From: Chrysoporthe austroafricana
Taxonomy: Eukaryota; Ascomycota; Sordariomycetes; Diaporthales; Cryphonectriaceae
Reading direction: 5' to 3'
NCBI GenBank assembly: GCA_001051155.2
Contig: JYIP02000006.1
Span: 4,030,001 to 4,094,000 of the forward strand
Length of the DNA stretch: 64,000 nt
The translations under genes were made by a program, and so were the position numbers. Of this stretch, positions 1-11,746 are shown in pieces (position 1 is the first letter of the stretch; every line of letters begins with the position of its first letter). The notes below the pieces were generated by a model. The model did not search any database. It saw nothing but the letters and a program-made list of their open reading frames with translations, and was not told the DNA's origin.

Positions 1-350
1 TTCGAATGCTTTGACAATTGCTATTAGTTCTTTATCTGGAATGCCGTAATTGAGTTCCGGGCCGTTTAACTTTTTTAAGAAGTTGCTTATTATCTTGAGA
101 TATCTCTGGTTATCTCATTAGCCTAGTTGTCCGCTAAGTGCGTAGTCTGATGCGTCGGTTTCGATTTCGAATAGTTTGTCTGAGTCCGTTTCGCAAAGTA
201 TGAGTTCTGACATAACTCGTTCCTTGATTTCGTCAAATGCTTTTCGAGCTTCTTAAGTCCATTCAAATTTGCAATCCTTCTTTGTAAGATTCGTAAATAG
301 TCGTGCAATCTTGTTATAGTTTCGAATGAATTGCCGATAGAAGTTAGCAT
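1..350 (-). pseudogene. gypsy RNase H (RT_RNaseH-type) segment
   Basis: The minus-strand reading shows the end of the RT connection (ANFYRQFI-type motif) and then the ETDASDYALSG motif, where the Asp is part of the RNase H active site. An Asn-Tyr-Gly/Lys-Glu-Leu segment (NYGIPDKELIAIVKAFE) follows. In-frame stops fall at a position normally Gln or Glu and at the usual Gln-Arg pair after LSGQLG (TAA then TGA), both explained by C-to-T change. The domain is truncated by the window boundary. Confidence 0.8.
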
Positions 351-389
351 AACCGAAAAATGCTCTGACTTCCTTAGTCTTTTCTAATA

Positions 390-1060
390 TAAGCTATTCT
401 TTTACTGCTTGGACCTTATCTTTCTGCATGCTAATCTATCCTGGTTTGATAGTATAGCCCAGGTAGTCGACTTCCTATTAATAAAACTAGCATTTGCTTA
501 ATTCCATAAGGAATTTATTATCTTGTAACGTTCGGAATACTTATCGTATATGCTATTTGTATAATGCGAGGTCTTTGGAATAGATGAGAATATCGTTAAA
601 GTAGACGATAATAATAGTATCCAAGTATTCGCGGAAGATATCATTAATCATTTCTTGGAAGAATGCAAGCGCGTTAGTTAATCCAAAAGGTAAAATTACA
701 TATTCGAAATGTCCGTAGCGGGTCCTGAATGCTGTTTTCCAAATATTATCTTCCTTAATCCGAATATAATAGTATCTTTCTTTGAAATCCAGGGTAGTGA
801 ACTATTTTGTTCCTATCAGACAATCTCGCATTTCTCCTATTAACGGCAGGGGATAGCGATTCTTGATTGTAATATCGTTAAGTTGCCGATAGTCCATGCA
901 AAGTCGTAATTTGCCGTTTTTCTTTGGAACAAACAGGATTGGGTATCCCGCGGGTAATCGTAATTTCCGTATATAGCCTCTCTTGAGGTTTTCGTCGATA
1001 TATTCCCTGAGTGCTTTGAGTTTTGCTTAATCGAGCTTGTAGATAAGGTAGTTCTATAGC
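390..1060 (-). pseudogene. gypsy reverse transcriptase
   Basis: Motifs follow in order on the minus strand: [19 protein letters not shown], then LPFGLTNA, then the catalytic box. The YxDD box reads Tyr-Phe-Asn-Asp at 592-603, so the first catalytic Asp has become Asn (GAT to AAT). With stops also present upstream, this copy cannot make active RT. The domain follows directly from the protease/linker region and precedes RNase H, as in all gypsy pol genes. Confidence 0.88.
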
Positions 1061-1499
1061 TTTGTCCCTTCTTTCAGTAGGATCTTATAGTCAAAGGGGC
1101 TATATTCGGGTAAGCCGTTATCGAATCTTCCTTGCCATAGTTTTTTGAATTCGTAATACTCCCGTAATACGTTTTTGAGGTCTGGCAGTAGTTCTTTTTC
1201 GTCTTCTGCGATCTGTAAGAATATAAGGTATCGCTATGCGTATCTTGCCTCGCTAGCTTTTTATCTTTTGAGCTTTTCTGTTTCTGGTGGTTTCGGGTAT
1301 CTGTCGGGTGCCAAGCCGAATTGTCTTCTAGCGTATTCGTACTGTAAGAGCTGTATTTCTTTATAGTTCCACAATCCATATTTTCTTGCGCTATTCCGTA
1401 CCTGACCGAATTTCTGTTAGTCGATAGTTATTTATAATCCTGGTCCGTCCCTAACTTTCGTCTGGAAGTTCAAAATGGTCGTAACCCTTCCCTGTATTA

Positions 1500-1960
1500 T
1501 GGCTTGCTTTTCTGCTTTAGGGGTATTCGTAAGCCTATTTGAGCGCATTTCACTTGTGCTATTCTCAGTAATTAGGTTTCTTTCTCTGCTAGTAATCGCG
1601 ACCTTTTCGGTAAGTACGGCTTGTTCCTATGAGATCTGGCCAGTAGTCCAATCAATTCGAGAGTTATATTCCTTAAGCCAAAGTATTCCCAAGATTAACT
1701 CATATTATGCCGTATCTATAATGTCAAAAGTAACGTTTATCGTAAGGCTTTGGATCGAGATAAGTAGATAATCAGTTTCCATATCGATTATACTTAAGTT
1801 ATACGTAACCGACTTTCTTTCCACAGTATTAAGCTTGTAAGAGTCCTTCTTTTGCATCCAGGGAATTCGTTCCCTGTTAACGATTTCGGGCGAAATGAAA
1901 TTTCCTTGTGCGCCGCTATCCAGTAATGCGCTATATCGTCGTCCTTTGATATACGCATCT
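1500..1960 (-). pseudogene. gypsy retropepsin-type protease
   Basis: The minus-strand reading contains ALLDSGAQGNF, the active-site DSG triplet at 1912-1920, preceded by a KGRRYS-type beta strand. About 75 residues later comes a YELILGILWL segment matching the conserved ILG-Met-x-Trp-Leu motif of retroviral-type proteases. The DSG is intact here, unlike the neighbouring plus-strand element. Frames on both sides carry stops. Confidence 0.75.
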
Positions 1961-3099
1961 AGAATGATATGCTCCTCGTTTCCTTTGGTAATGGCATATA
2001 GGGACCTCGTAGTCCTGATCGGCTATTGTCCCATTACAAGCGATCTTTCCCTTTTGGGGTATCCTGGGCGCTTTTCGCTGCTTGCTATGCTAGCTTTTTT
2101 GCTTGGGCGTAGCTTCGCTACCGATTCTTCTCGATTTTCTGCAGCCTGTGCCATTCTTTGGCTTTGTCCTGTGCATATATAGAGCATGCGGTTACATAGC
2201 ATTATCCTTATATAGTTTTTCTATTAATGCATGCTCGTAAGCAGTTATCGGGTAATCTTATATATGCGTTATTATTTTCGATATGCAGGACTTTCCTGTA
2301 CTTTCCTTTTTCTTCTGTAACGGGATAGATCAATTGGTCCTATTCCCTAAGCGGAAACCAATCGTATTTAATTTTCTTGCTGAAATATATCTAGCAATTA
2401 TAATAAATACAACTAATCCAGGCAAGTTCATGATAGCAAAAGTATAAGTGACTGATCTTTCTGTTTTCCTGAGATAGGCAATTACTATTCTGGAATAATA
2501 TGCTTTGGAAGAATTCTTTTGTCGTAAGCCTATAAATGATATATTCCACTTCCGTATATTTGGTTATCCATTTGTTGCAATCTTAGCAGTTCTTTTGTTA
2601 ATAGCGGGCTATTTTTTCTAATAATTCTTTGTCGGGGATTAGAGTTAGTAGGTTATCTGGTTATCTGTCAGGGTATGCCGATTCTTCGATAGTAATGCTG
2701 GGTATCGGTAATTCCGGTCTTATAGTACCGATTTCTTCTTCTACTATATTGTTCCATTATCGTTCCAGATAGTAATTCAAAGAATATTTTCCCAAATCTT
2801 CCTTATTTTGCGAGGGTCTTTCACTAAAGCAATCGGAATCGCTATCCCGGATAATAGTATCGTAAAGTGGGCTTTTCTTGCCTATAGCAAGTTGCCGCTA
2901 TTCTTGGGGCTTGCGTAAGAACCATCCTGAGCCTTCCTTTTCCGAAAGGTGCAGTATGCAATAATCCTAGTAGCAGGCTATCTAGCTGGTACTGCCGTAA
3001 TCAAAGTCCGCTGCTTATTTAGATTGGATATTTTTGCCTAGCTGATTGGGTTCCTGTCGCTAAGCGATGCTAAGCTATCTTTCTGGGACTGGCTTCCAT

Positions 3100-3975
3100 T
3101 CTCGCTTCTTTTATTCCTATCGACAATTGCGGGCGATATAACCTTTCTTGCCGCAATTGTAACAGGTAACCCCCTTGCGTTATTCGCATACGAGGGTATT
3201 TAATTCTATGGGCCTAGCGTATATAATGCCCGAATAGGCCGTACTATTCTTGCCCTTATGCTAGAACTTACGCTTCCTAGTATTTGGCTGATATTGCGGG
3301 AAGGTACTATGATTCTTCTGCCGTTATTGCTATCGTTCGTATAGTCGGTTATTAATACGGACTGCCTTATTAATGAACTCATTAAGCTTTTCGGGTCGGT
3401 CTTCCTTGTAGAGTTTATCCTTAACTTCCTCTTTAAGTCCTGCATAATAGGCATCCATAAGGGGTTCGTCCTTGTAATCAAAGTGGGCAACGATCTGCCG
3501 GAATTTCGCTATATAGTCCGCGGCCGAACCGGTTTGTCAAAATGCCTCTAGCTGCCGTACCGCAATTCGTTATTTATCCGGATCTCCAAAGGTCTTGGTA
3601 AGAGCTGACTCGAAATTGGCATAGCGCTGGAAGACGCGCTTGGTATTTTCCGAGCGAAATTCCTCGCTATTATCCAAATAGTCGCGAAAGGTTGGCTCCC
3701 ATTACTGGAGCGCCGTTCTTTCAAGGCAACTTCCCGCGAAATCGATCTTGTTATAGGTAGTCCTAAACTGGGTTCCATAATGCTTGAAATAGGCCTTGAA
3801 TTGTATCAAGAAGGCCTGGAAGTCTTCCCGAATGCCTTTGTACGGGCCGGGCTTGTCAAGCTTGAAAGCCCTAGCCTGCTGAAAAGCATTAAGGCGGATG
3901 ATTTCGTTCTTAACTTCCTCAAGCTGCTAGTACAATATCATATTCTGTTATTAGAGTTATTCGTTAGTAAGGATG
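3100..3975 (-). pseudogene. gypsy Gag with degenerate CCHC zinc knuckle
   Basis: A Retrotrans_gag-like domain reads through on the minus strand (LDKPGPYKG, then FRDYLDNSEEFRSENTKRVF, then AADYIAKFRQIVAHFDYKDE), with stops only where Gln or Trp fits. Near the C-terminus is a zinc knuckle of pattern Cys-x2-Cys-x4-Tyr-x4-Cys at 3123-3164. The His that should ligate zinc is Tyr (codon at 3138-3140), a C-to-T change. Gag would package element RNA into virus-like particles. This copy is dead. Confidence 0.85.
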
Positions 3976-4019
3976 ACTGGGACCTTTTCCTGGAAGGCCT
4001 GATTGTTAGATAAGGACGG

Positions 4020-4480
4020 GGTCTGGGGCGCTATTATATCCTGAATATTGCTCAAGGGGTATATACTGAACCGATCTTGAACAAGAGTCGTCAAAATATT
4101 ATGAACGCTGCAGCAGATCCTTAGATAGGCTATAAGGATAAGGGGTTTTATGCTAACAAGAGCGATACCAAGTACTATCTTGAGTTTCAGGACGAATTCA
4201 CTGAGTATCGCAAGGTTTATAAGCCAATATGGCTATCAATAGTAGGGTCCAATTAATACTTAGATTAACGACTGAAAGTCCTATCTAATTATCTAGCCGA
4301 TAATTCTTCCAGCCTTATATATCCATATTTTTTTAGTCCTTGGCTTATCGCTACTTATCGGGGCTTATAGCTGCTTATCGAGCCCCGGTAAGCCCGGTTA
4401 AGCTCTGATAACCCTAACCCTGGCTTACGTAATCTTTGCGGAATACGTATCTTCATTCTCTTAATTTGGCCCTAGGTCGG
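4020..4480. other. Non-coding spacer between two divergent gypsy elements
   Basis: This stretch should hold the two 5' ends, but I could not find convincing LTRs, primer-binding sites or terminal duplications. It contains repeated GCTTATCG/CTACTTATCGGG-like units at about 4340-4400. At about 4400-4415 there is a telomere-like CCCTAACCCTGG string that also occurs, inverted, inside the copia LTRs. No gene is visible. Confidence 0.5.
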
Positions 4481-4669
4481 GGTTTGTCCTTCTGTATATT
4501 GGTTCATAACATATTTGTATTATTCGGGTGCTTATTATATTTTGATAACTCTTGCTTAAAGACTGGTTTAATATTATTTACTTTTAGCAATACGGAAATA
4601 CGATAGTTTTTCCTATTCCAATACTGTTTTCCTCTTAATAGGTTACGCCCTAGATTTTGCAAGCTTAGA

Positions 4670-5560
4670 TTGCGGCTTTGCAGCAGCGCATCCAGGAACT
4701 TGAAAACCAGGAAGAAGGCTTTCAAGTTGCTATTGCCAACAAACCATACAAACTCGATAAACCCAATACTTACAGTAGAGATCAGAAGACTTTCCAGGGA
4801 TTTATTACCCAGTATAAGGCCTATTTTGCCCATTATAATTCCCAGTTTAATACCGAAAAAAAGAAGGTTGTCTTTGCAAGCGCCCGTTTCTAGCATAAGG
4901 CCCTGGCCTAATACAAACCTTTCTTTCGCGATTATCTGAATACTTAAGGCAACCTGGCAATATGCAAAACAGAAATAATTAAGATATTTTCTTATTTTGA
5001 TAGATTCGAATAAATAATTAAAAGAATTTTTAGCAATCCGGATAAGATTAAAATGGCAGAACGAGAATTTATAAGATTACGATAAACTAAGTTAGTATTA
5101 GCTTATATGGCCGAATTCAAATATATTTCGTCCAAATTACTTTAAAACCTAGCTTGGATAATAACCTAGTACTATACGGGATTTAAAAACGAAATCAAAA
5201 ACGAATTTTACAAGATTGATAAATTTCAGGAATTTTCGGAATATACTGAAATCGCGGTTAAAATCGATAACCGATAGTATGAAAAACGAATAGAGAAATA
5301 AAGGATATCAGCGCATTTTCGTCCTAAGTTCCAAGCCAATATAGGAAAACTCTTGCGATAACTCTAATAATAGCAGCGTAATTATTAGCGCAATACCGCG
5401 TATAATAGTACGACCTATCTAAGACTTATAGAACTAGATATAATACAAAAAAGCCCTAGCAAAGAAAGATCCCGTTTCAATTGCTATAATTGCAAGAAAA
5501 CAGGATATATAGCGAAAGAATGCTGGCAACCAAAAAAGAATAGTTAAAAACCAGTATTAG
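4670..5560 (+). pseudogene. gypsy Gag with degenerate CCHC zinc knuckle
   Basis: The start near 4678 reads as a coiled, Gln/Glu-rich N-terminus (MQQRIQELENQEEG). A Gag core follows (KPYKLDKPNTYS, FITQYKAYFAHYN). The zinc knuckle at 5482-5523 is Cys-x2-Cys-x4-Tyr-x4-Cys, and the zinc-binding His is again Tyr (codon 5506-5508). The same substitution in the minus-strand neighbour is consistent with RIP hitting CAT or CAC codons in both copies. Confidence 0.82.
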
Positions 5561-6699
5561 AAGAAAAATACTTTAGCGCGATTTGGCAGAAAAATAACCA
5601 GCCTCGTAAGGAAACCCTTGCAAAGCAGATACTAAATTCCGGGAAAAAGCATAACGGCTTCGAATAGACTGCTTGTTATAATAATTATTGCCAGAAATAC
5701 CTTTCAGATAAGGAAAAAGGCAACTGGTTCCTATGCGTACTAAAAAGAAAGAAGCAGCTAGCAATAGGAAATATCGGGACTAATGCTATATCCAATTGCT
5801 CTACTAATTCCTTAAGGAAGATCGCCAGTAAGCATAACTATTTACCTAATAACAATTCCGAATTATTCGGAATTGCCAAATAAGAAGAATACGAAAAAGA
5901 TAGAAGGAAATACTTTTAATTATACTGGGTTAACCGCTTAGCAAAAAACTCTTTTAGCGAAATCCCAGAATCGATAAACCTCGGCAAAGAAGAAACTCTT
6001 TAGGACAGATAACAGAATAACCTATAGGAATCTATTACTTCCGGTACGGAAAATGAAAAGAATATCCAGAACTTACTAGCAAATGCAACTTTTGAATTTC
6101 CGGGAAATACGGAATATGCCATTTTTGGACTTACGCTTAACGAAATCTTTAAAAATATTCGATTTCAGAACGATATTTATAAAAGGCACAAAAACGAAAG
6201 GATTAATACAAGATTATTCCAATACTACCAGATTGCATAGATCTCGTACGTCTATAATAATTGCAGAAAGCATTTTGCAGCCAAAATAGCAAATAACTAG
6301 TTTCTTTAGAAGGATTAATATCTAGTTATTGAAGCTTACGAAAAACGAGACCTCTATTGCAGGGTTAAGCTTAACCGAAACGGATATTTTAGTCTTATCG
6401 GACTGCCTAGTAGCTTTTTTCGGGATTGCCTCGAAAAGAAAGTAAAATAGCAAGAATGCCCGATAGAAGAATATAAAATCCATATTAGCAAAAAACTATA
6501 TGCCTGGCATTAATAAAAGGACTTTGAAAATCGCAGCAAATAAAGATATATATATAATACGGAATAAGCTAAAGAATTTGCAAAATAAATAACCCAAAGC
6601 CTTAAACTAATCTCAAAAGCCTTAAAAGATAAAGAATGCTTATAATAGAATAGCAAACGTTCGGACTTATAAAATCCTTAAGCCTAGCAATAATAGCAG

Positions 6700-6840
6700 G
6701 CTAGAAGCATATTAAGATACTTATACAATTTAACGGGCAAATATATAGCGCATTTTTAAATAGTAGCGCTTAAGGAAATTTTATTTTATTAAGAATTATC
6801 AATTAAGCATGCATTATATGGAAATAAAAAGGGGATCTAT
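6700..6840 (+). pseudogene. gypsy protease active-site remnant
   Basis: The reading IQFNGQIYSAFL is followed by Asn-Ser-Ser-Ala at 6759-6770, where Asp-Ser-Gly-Ala is expected. Both the catalytic Asp (GAT to AAT) and the Gly (GGC to AGC) fit G-to-A changes. The context of a short beta strand before the triplet matches retropepsins. Confidence 0.6.
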
Positions 6841-7529
6841 ATATATTATATACTGTAAAAAGGAAACCGGTTATTTATAACCAAAGAGTAATCGATAAAG
6901 AAACTAATCATTTACCTATTTCGATTTAAAAATATATAATAAACCTGACTTTCGATATTATAGGCATAGCAAATTACGATATAATTATAAAATTACTTTA
7001 ACTTAAAGAATATAACTTTCGAATCGATTGGACTACTAGCTAGATTTACTGGGATAATACCGTATCCCAGAAAATGGTTACGATCAAAAGCGCAAAACGA
7101 AATTCAATTATTGAGAAAAGCTTAGCAAAAGGCTTTCAAACGAATACTTATATTACTTCCAAATTAGCAAGGACTAATAGCTTATAGAAAAAGACTATAC
7201 GATAGTTAGACTTTAAGAAATAGAATAATAGTAAGTTAACGCAATAAGTAAACCGATATTAAAGCAATTGCTCGGCTTAATACGAAATAAAACTTCAGAA
7301 ACAAATACCTTAAGAAAAGAACCGATAATTCTTTCCGAATTACGGACAAAATTAAAAAGCACTAGCATATAGACTATAGAATTATAAAGAAATTAACTAT
7401 AAAGAAAAAATAGCAAAACGATATTTTCTATTCTTATAAATAGCGAATATAAAGAAAGGATTAAGATTAGAATTTAAGAATATACTATAAGAATATTACA
7501 AGTTTAAAGAAATTTTTATGCTAAAAAAG

Positions 7530-8200
7530 GATATAAGATTCCTAGCATATAGTCCGTACGATTACGAAATCCCTTTCAAACCAGGGATATACCCAATTTT
7601 CGAACCAATTTACAAGTTAGACAAAATACAACTTGAGGCTTTCAGAAAATATCTCGACAAATAATTCAAAAAAGGATTTATACAAAAATCTTATTTATTA
7701 GCAAAATACCCGATCTTATTTATACCAAAAAAGAACGGCAAATTACAATTTTGTATAAATTATAGGAAGCTTAATAATATTATTATCAAAAACCGATATT
7801 TATTACTATTACTAAAAGAATTACGCAATAGGCTTTGCAGCGCAAATTAGTTTATAGTATTCGACTTATAAAAAAAATATACGCATATTCGTATTAAGAA
7901 AGGAAATGAATAGAAGATAGCATTTAGGATATATTATAGTTATTTTGAATACTTTATTATACTATTCGGACTTACTAATATTTTAGCATTTTTCTAGGAA
8001 TATATGCATTATATCTTATAAGAATACTTAAACTATTTCGTTATTATTTATCTCGATAATATCCTAATCTATTCCAAGAATCTCGAAATATATAAATATT
8101 ATATCAGATAAGTATTATAAACCTTCAAAAATAATAAACTTTTTATTAATAGAAAAAAGAGCTAATTCTATTCGCAAAAAGTCGATTATTTAGGATATAT
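7530..8200 (+). pseudogene. gypsy reverse transcriptase
   Basis: Motifs in order are a DKIQLEAFRKYLDK segment, PILFIPKKNGKLQFCINYR, and the catalytic box. The box is Tyr-Leu-Asp-Asn at 8049-8060, so the second catalytic Asp is Asn. Stops replace Gln and Trp throughout. RNase H follows directly. Confidence 0.88.
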
Positions 8201-8269
8201 TATTGAACTAAGCAGAATTAGAATGCAAAAAGATAAGGTCGAAGCAATATGAGAATGGCTATAACTTTA

Positions 8270-8900
8270 AAATATTACTAATATCAAATCCTTTCTCGGA
8301 TATATCAACTTTTACCGACAATTTATCAAAGGATATGCGGAAATAGCCAGACTATTAATAGAGCTAACCAAGAAAGATAGGATATTCGAATAAATAGAAA
8401 CCCAATAAAAAGCATTTGAAATACTCAAAGAAAGGGTTATTCAAGAACTTATATTACAAGAAGCAGACCTAGCAAGACTATTCGAAATCAATACCGACAT
8501 ATCAGCCTATGCTATCGGCAGCGAATTCATTTAGAAAGACAATTAAAGAAAACTATACTTTATTGCAAACTTTAGTAAAAAACTTAATAGACTAGAATTT
8601 AGATACGCTATGCCGGATCAAGAATTCATAGCAATAATATATGCATTCCAAAAATAAAAATACTACTTAATCGGTATAAAATATCCAATCCAGGTTTTTA
8701 TAAATTATAAAAACCTTGCAATATTTATAATAACGAAAATACTTAATAAAAGATAAATCAGATAGGCAGAATACTTATTATAATTCGATATTAGAATTAC
8801 GTATATCCCGGGAAAAGAAAATATTTGTGCAAATGCTTTCAGCAAACGAATAGATTACAAACCGGAAAAAGAAATTAAAGAATAGACTCTTTTCAATATT
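8270..8900 (+). pseudogene. gypsy RNase H
   Basis: The sequence reads INTDISAYAIG (RNase H active-site region), IANFSKKLN, RYAMPDQEFIAIIYAFQK, and ends with YIPGKENICANAFSKR. That is the normal closing motif (PGKxNxxADALSR) of gypsy RNase H, with Asp to Asn inside it. Several TAA codons interrupt it. Confidence 0.82.
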
Positions 8901-9099
8901 AATAAAGACGGAAATTTCGTATAACGATAAGAAATTAATATATTACTTAGAATAAGCAATTAAGAAAAATAACCTGAAAATATAATATCAGAAAAACAAA
9001 ATAAATATATTAAATAGATATATAAGATATTAACTTATAGCTATTAAAGGATTGCAGCAATTATAGATAGAATCCAAAAATATTAAAACTTATTAGGAC

Positions 9100-10050
9100 T
9101 CAAATCCAGAATATATAATATTATTAACAAATATAATAGCTGCAAGAAGAATAAAATAGAACGATACAAACCTTATAGCTTGCTATAACCCTTATTAATA
9201 CTTAGCATTATTTGGATTTCAATTAATTTAGATTTCATTACCAAGCTATTAATCTTACGAAAACCTTTAATTAAAATCGCATTTAATAGCATTTTAATAA
9301 TAATTTGCAAGCTAAATAAATATAGCTATTTTCTACTATATAAAGAGGCTAATACTGCAAAAGAACTATTATATACATTCTTAAGAAATATTATAAGCAA
9401 TTATAGAATGCTATAAGAAATTATTTCCGATAGGGATAAAAAGTTTATATTACGATTTTGGATTTCGTTTATAAAGCAATTCGAAACGAAATACAAAATA
9501 TTTATAGCATTTTATCTCAAAATAAATAAACAAATAGAAAAAGTTAACCAGATTATAAAATAATATTTCAAATATTATATTAATTATAATTAAGATAATT
9601 GGGTTAAATTCCTATTACTCGTATAATTCGCTTATAATAGCGCAATAATATCGATAATAAAAATATTACTATTTAAAGCATTATATAAATACAAACTAAT
9701 AGTATATTACGAAGTATTCCTAAGAGCAATTGCAGAAGCAGCAGAATAACGAATCAGAAAAATTAAGAATATTCAAATAAAATTTCAGAAAATATTCCAA
9801 AAATTTATAAAAAATATAATAAAATACGCTAACCAGAAAAAAATTAAAAGACCAATTTTACAAGAAAGAAATAAAGTTTATTTAAAATGCAAAAATATCA
9901 AAACCAAAAAACCTAGCAACAAATTGGACTATAAGAAATTAAGCCTTTTTAAAATCTCGAAAAAACTCTCAAATATTAGCTATAAGCTTGACTTATTACC
10001 AGGAATAAGGATATACCCAATCTTCTATAAAGTATTCCTTGAACTAGTAT
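9100..10050 (+). pseudogene. gypsy integrase
   Basis: A decayed HHCC zinc region (one Cys remains in NSCKKNKIERYKPY) precedes the rve core. Core motifs are ISINLDFITKL (first Asp), IISDRDKKF (second Asp) and KINKQIEKVNQ (the Glu of DD35E). In the last motif the usual HPQTDGQTERVNQ has lost His, Asp and Gly. A GPY/F-like region (LFKISKKLSNISYKLDL) follows. This is integrase followed by a chromodomain. Confidence 0.82.
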
Positions 10051-10059
10051 TAGCAAATA

Positions 10060-10265
10060 CGTTACTGGATTACGATATCGAATTCGATCCAGGCAAATAA
10101 TAATAAGAAATCGAAATAATATTCGATTCAAGATTACGAGAACGAAAATAATAATACCTTATCAAATGGAAAAACTACGGATATAAGGAAAATATATAAG
10201 AAAAACTAAGCAATATCGATCCAGAACTTATTAAAGAATATTAAGAAATCAGAAAAACTACCCTT
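10060..10265 (+). pseudogene. chromodomain at integrase C-terminus
   Basis: The reading is YLIKWKNYGYKENI, a stop where the conserved Trp-Glu should start, then KLSNIDPELIKEY. This matches YLVKWKGY-x4-TWEP-x3-L of chromodomains, which in chromoviruses bind methylated histone H3 and direct integration to silent chromatin. The lost Trp (TGG to TAA-type change) is one of the aromatic-cage region residues. Confidence 0.8.
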
Positions 10266-10369
10266 TAAAAGCCATTCGTAAGATAAATAATAAGTTTACC
10301 TATACTTCCAAATCCCTTAATAACAAATAAACCAAGATCTACCGTAAACTAATCGATCTCTTCTATTTT

Positions 10370-10885
10370 TTGCAAAAACGACTCAGGAAAGGAACTTTCG
10401 GGAATAAAAGGCTTTACGGCATAACGCTCGGCCTCGGCCTTACAGCGCTCCCTTTCGGCCTTTTCAGCTTCTAGCCTTTCTAGCTCTTTTACGTTATCGA
10501 TACCTTAATAAACGGCCCGTATTATTTTCTCGTACTATATGCGCTTTTGATAATGAAAGCGGAAGACCTTTTCTTCCGTTATTTCCAGTTTATCTTCTAG
10601 CTTCTTATAATAATAAGCTATCTTGCGCAATTCGCTAGAAGATATACCCAGTATATCGCAATAAGAACGATTGAGCTGTACGTATTCCGAATAACAGGAA
10701 GAATCCCGCTCGGAAACCTAGCAAACCGAAATACTGCAGCTTTCGCAAAACAAATAAGAAGGCATTTGGACGGAATATTGAAAAATCGCTTCTAGGAAGA
10801 AATTACGACGAACAGTTTTGGGCGAACGAGACTTTTTGACCCTATCCGATATAACAAATTAGGAAGGCGCGATCCGAAATAAGAA
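10370..10885 (-). pseudogene. Antisense Cys-rich coiled-coil ORF in gypsy 3' region
   Basis: On the strand opposite to pol, between chromodomain and 3' end, a reading frame runs with stops only at Gln/Trp-type sites. It has an N-terminal Cys cluster (about 10,650-10,760: FCESCSISVC, then SCYSEYV). A helical stretch follows (SSELRKIAYYYKKLEDKLE), then a strongly charged coiled coil ending ELERLEAEKAERERCKAEAE. I recall very similar small antisense proteins annotated as hypothetical beside fungal gypsy elements. The function is unknown; a zinc/coiled-coil nucleic-acid-binding role is only a guess. Confidence 0.6.
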
Positions 10886-11459
10886 TATCAAGCAAGACTA
10901 TTTACGGAAAATCTTTAGGGATAAAGATTATAAGGAAAGAAATAATATTATGAACTAACAAACGGTTCAAGTTATAAGAACGGGTCAAACCAGTAGATCC
11001 AGGACTAGCGTAATACGGATCCAATATCCGATACAAAAAACCTACTCATATAAGGATATTTAACCATTCCAGATTATATAATCAAAAGATTAAGGATAGA
11101 TAAAATAAGGATTATAGGATTACCTAGTAAGCAAGTAAGCCAGACTTACTAGCTTATTAGATAAGTCAATAATCCTATACTGAAAAGCGGGATATATAAG
11201 ATTGAACATTTCCTACTATCAGATAGTTTTTATAAGCAGCTTTTCAGTTATCAATCTAAATATTTCTCTAAGTATTATTTCAGAGAAGTATCCAATACGA
11301 ATAAATAAATACTTAACGAATATTGAATACTTTCAAGAACTGTATTTCCGTATATAAGTTAATCATACTGCATACTACTTTTGCCTAGCATAAACCTTTA
11401 ACGTACTAAGTACTTGTGCTATTTAGGTACTTATTATACTCGAACTAAATATACTATTA

Positions 11460-11577
11460 ATGTAATTGCAGTGTTCTCTTGCAGTTATGCTTGGATACTT
11501 AAGTATTTCTAGTCTCTTAGTTCACCTTTTATTACGATATATTTATCGTAGCCGCCCTAATTATCTGAAGGCCAAAG
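11460..11577. repeat. Left half of an old repeat split by the copia insertion
   Basis: This segment aligns by eye with 61708-61825, for example GGATACTTA-GTAT-TCT-G-CTCT and GCCGCC-TGATTATCTGAAGGC. The copy here is more AT-rich, with C-to-T and G-to-A differences. It ends in CAAAG at 11573-11577, directly before an LTR. The matching right half resumes at 56060. It may be an LTR of a gypsy family or a solo LTR. Confidence 0.75.
11573..11577. repeat. Target-site duplication CAAAG (left)
   Basis: CAAAG precedes the left LTR, and the same five bases follow the right LTR at 56060-56064. The unoccupied relative at 61821-61825 reads CCAAG in the same context (GAAGGC before, AGC after). Five bases is the usual duplication size for copia-type integrases. 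Confidence 0.75.
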
Positions 11578-11746
11578 TGTGGCGAAACAGGCACTTAATA
11601 TCGAGCATAGGAAAGAATAAATGAATATTGAGATTAAAATCTATCTTCTACAAAAGAGAGTGAAAATAACTGTATAGTATTTAGCCAGAAATATATAGAG
11701 CATAGAAATGCCAGGGTTAGGGTGCTAATTGCTTTATTTTTCCATA
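11578..11746 (-). repeat. Left LTR (3' LTR) of copia-type element
   Basis: This is about 169 bp, strongly similar to 55836-56059 over TATCGAGCATAGGAAAGAAT, the TCTTCTACAAAAGAGAGTG segment and GCCAGGGTTAGGGTGCT. It starts TGT and ends CCATA, and has lost about 50 bp near its left side. Directly inside it, the minus strand carries a purine run (AGGTAGGGGG, at about 11749-11758). That is a good polypurine tract for a minus-strand element and makes this the 3' LTR. Confidence 0.75.

Larger units (their letters stand above)
1..4250 (-). mobile_element. Ty3/gypsy LTR retrotransposon, RIP-decayed, cut by window edge
   Basis: Read on the minus strand the order is gag with a zinc knuckle (about 3975 to 3110), protease (about 1960 to 1500), reverse transcriptase (about 1060 to 400) and RNase H (about 350 to 1). 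This gag-PR-RT-RH order is that of Metaviridae. The integrase, 3' end and 3' LTR lie beyond base 1. I could not identify a 5' LTR or primer-binding site in 4020-4450. Its gag resembles that of the neighbouring plus-strand element, so the two probably belong to related families lying head to head. Confidence 0.88.
4600..11200 (+). mobile_element. Ty3/gypsy chromovirus, RIP-decayed, near full length
   Basis: Plus-strand order is gag (4.67-5.55 kb), protease (about 6.7 kb), RT (7.55-8.2 kb), RNase H (8.4-8.9 kb), integrase (9.1-10.0 kb) and chromodomain (10.15-10.26 kb). An antisense ORF follows at 10.37-10.88 kb. The C-terminal chromodomain marks it as a chromovirus, a gypsy lineage that targets heterochromatin. 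The LTRs could not be delimited. The repeat at 11.46 kb may be part of its 3' LTR. Confidence 0.88.

Noticed and set aside
1175..2182. Plus-strand hydrophobic ORFs at 1.2-2.2 kb
   Set aside because: Antisense shadows of the gypsy protease and linker region.
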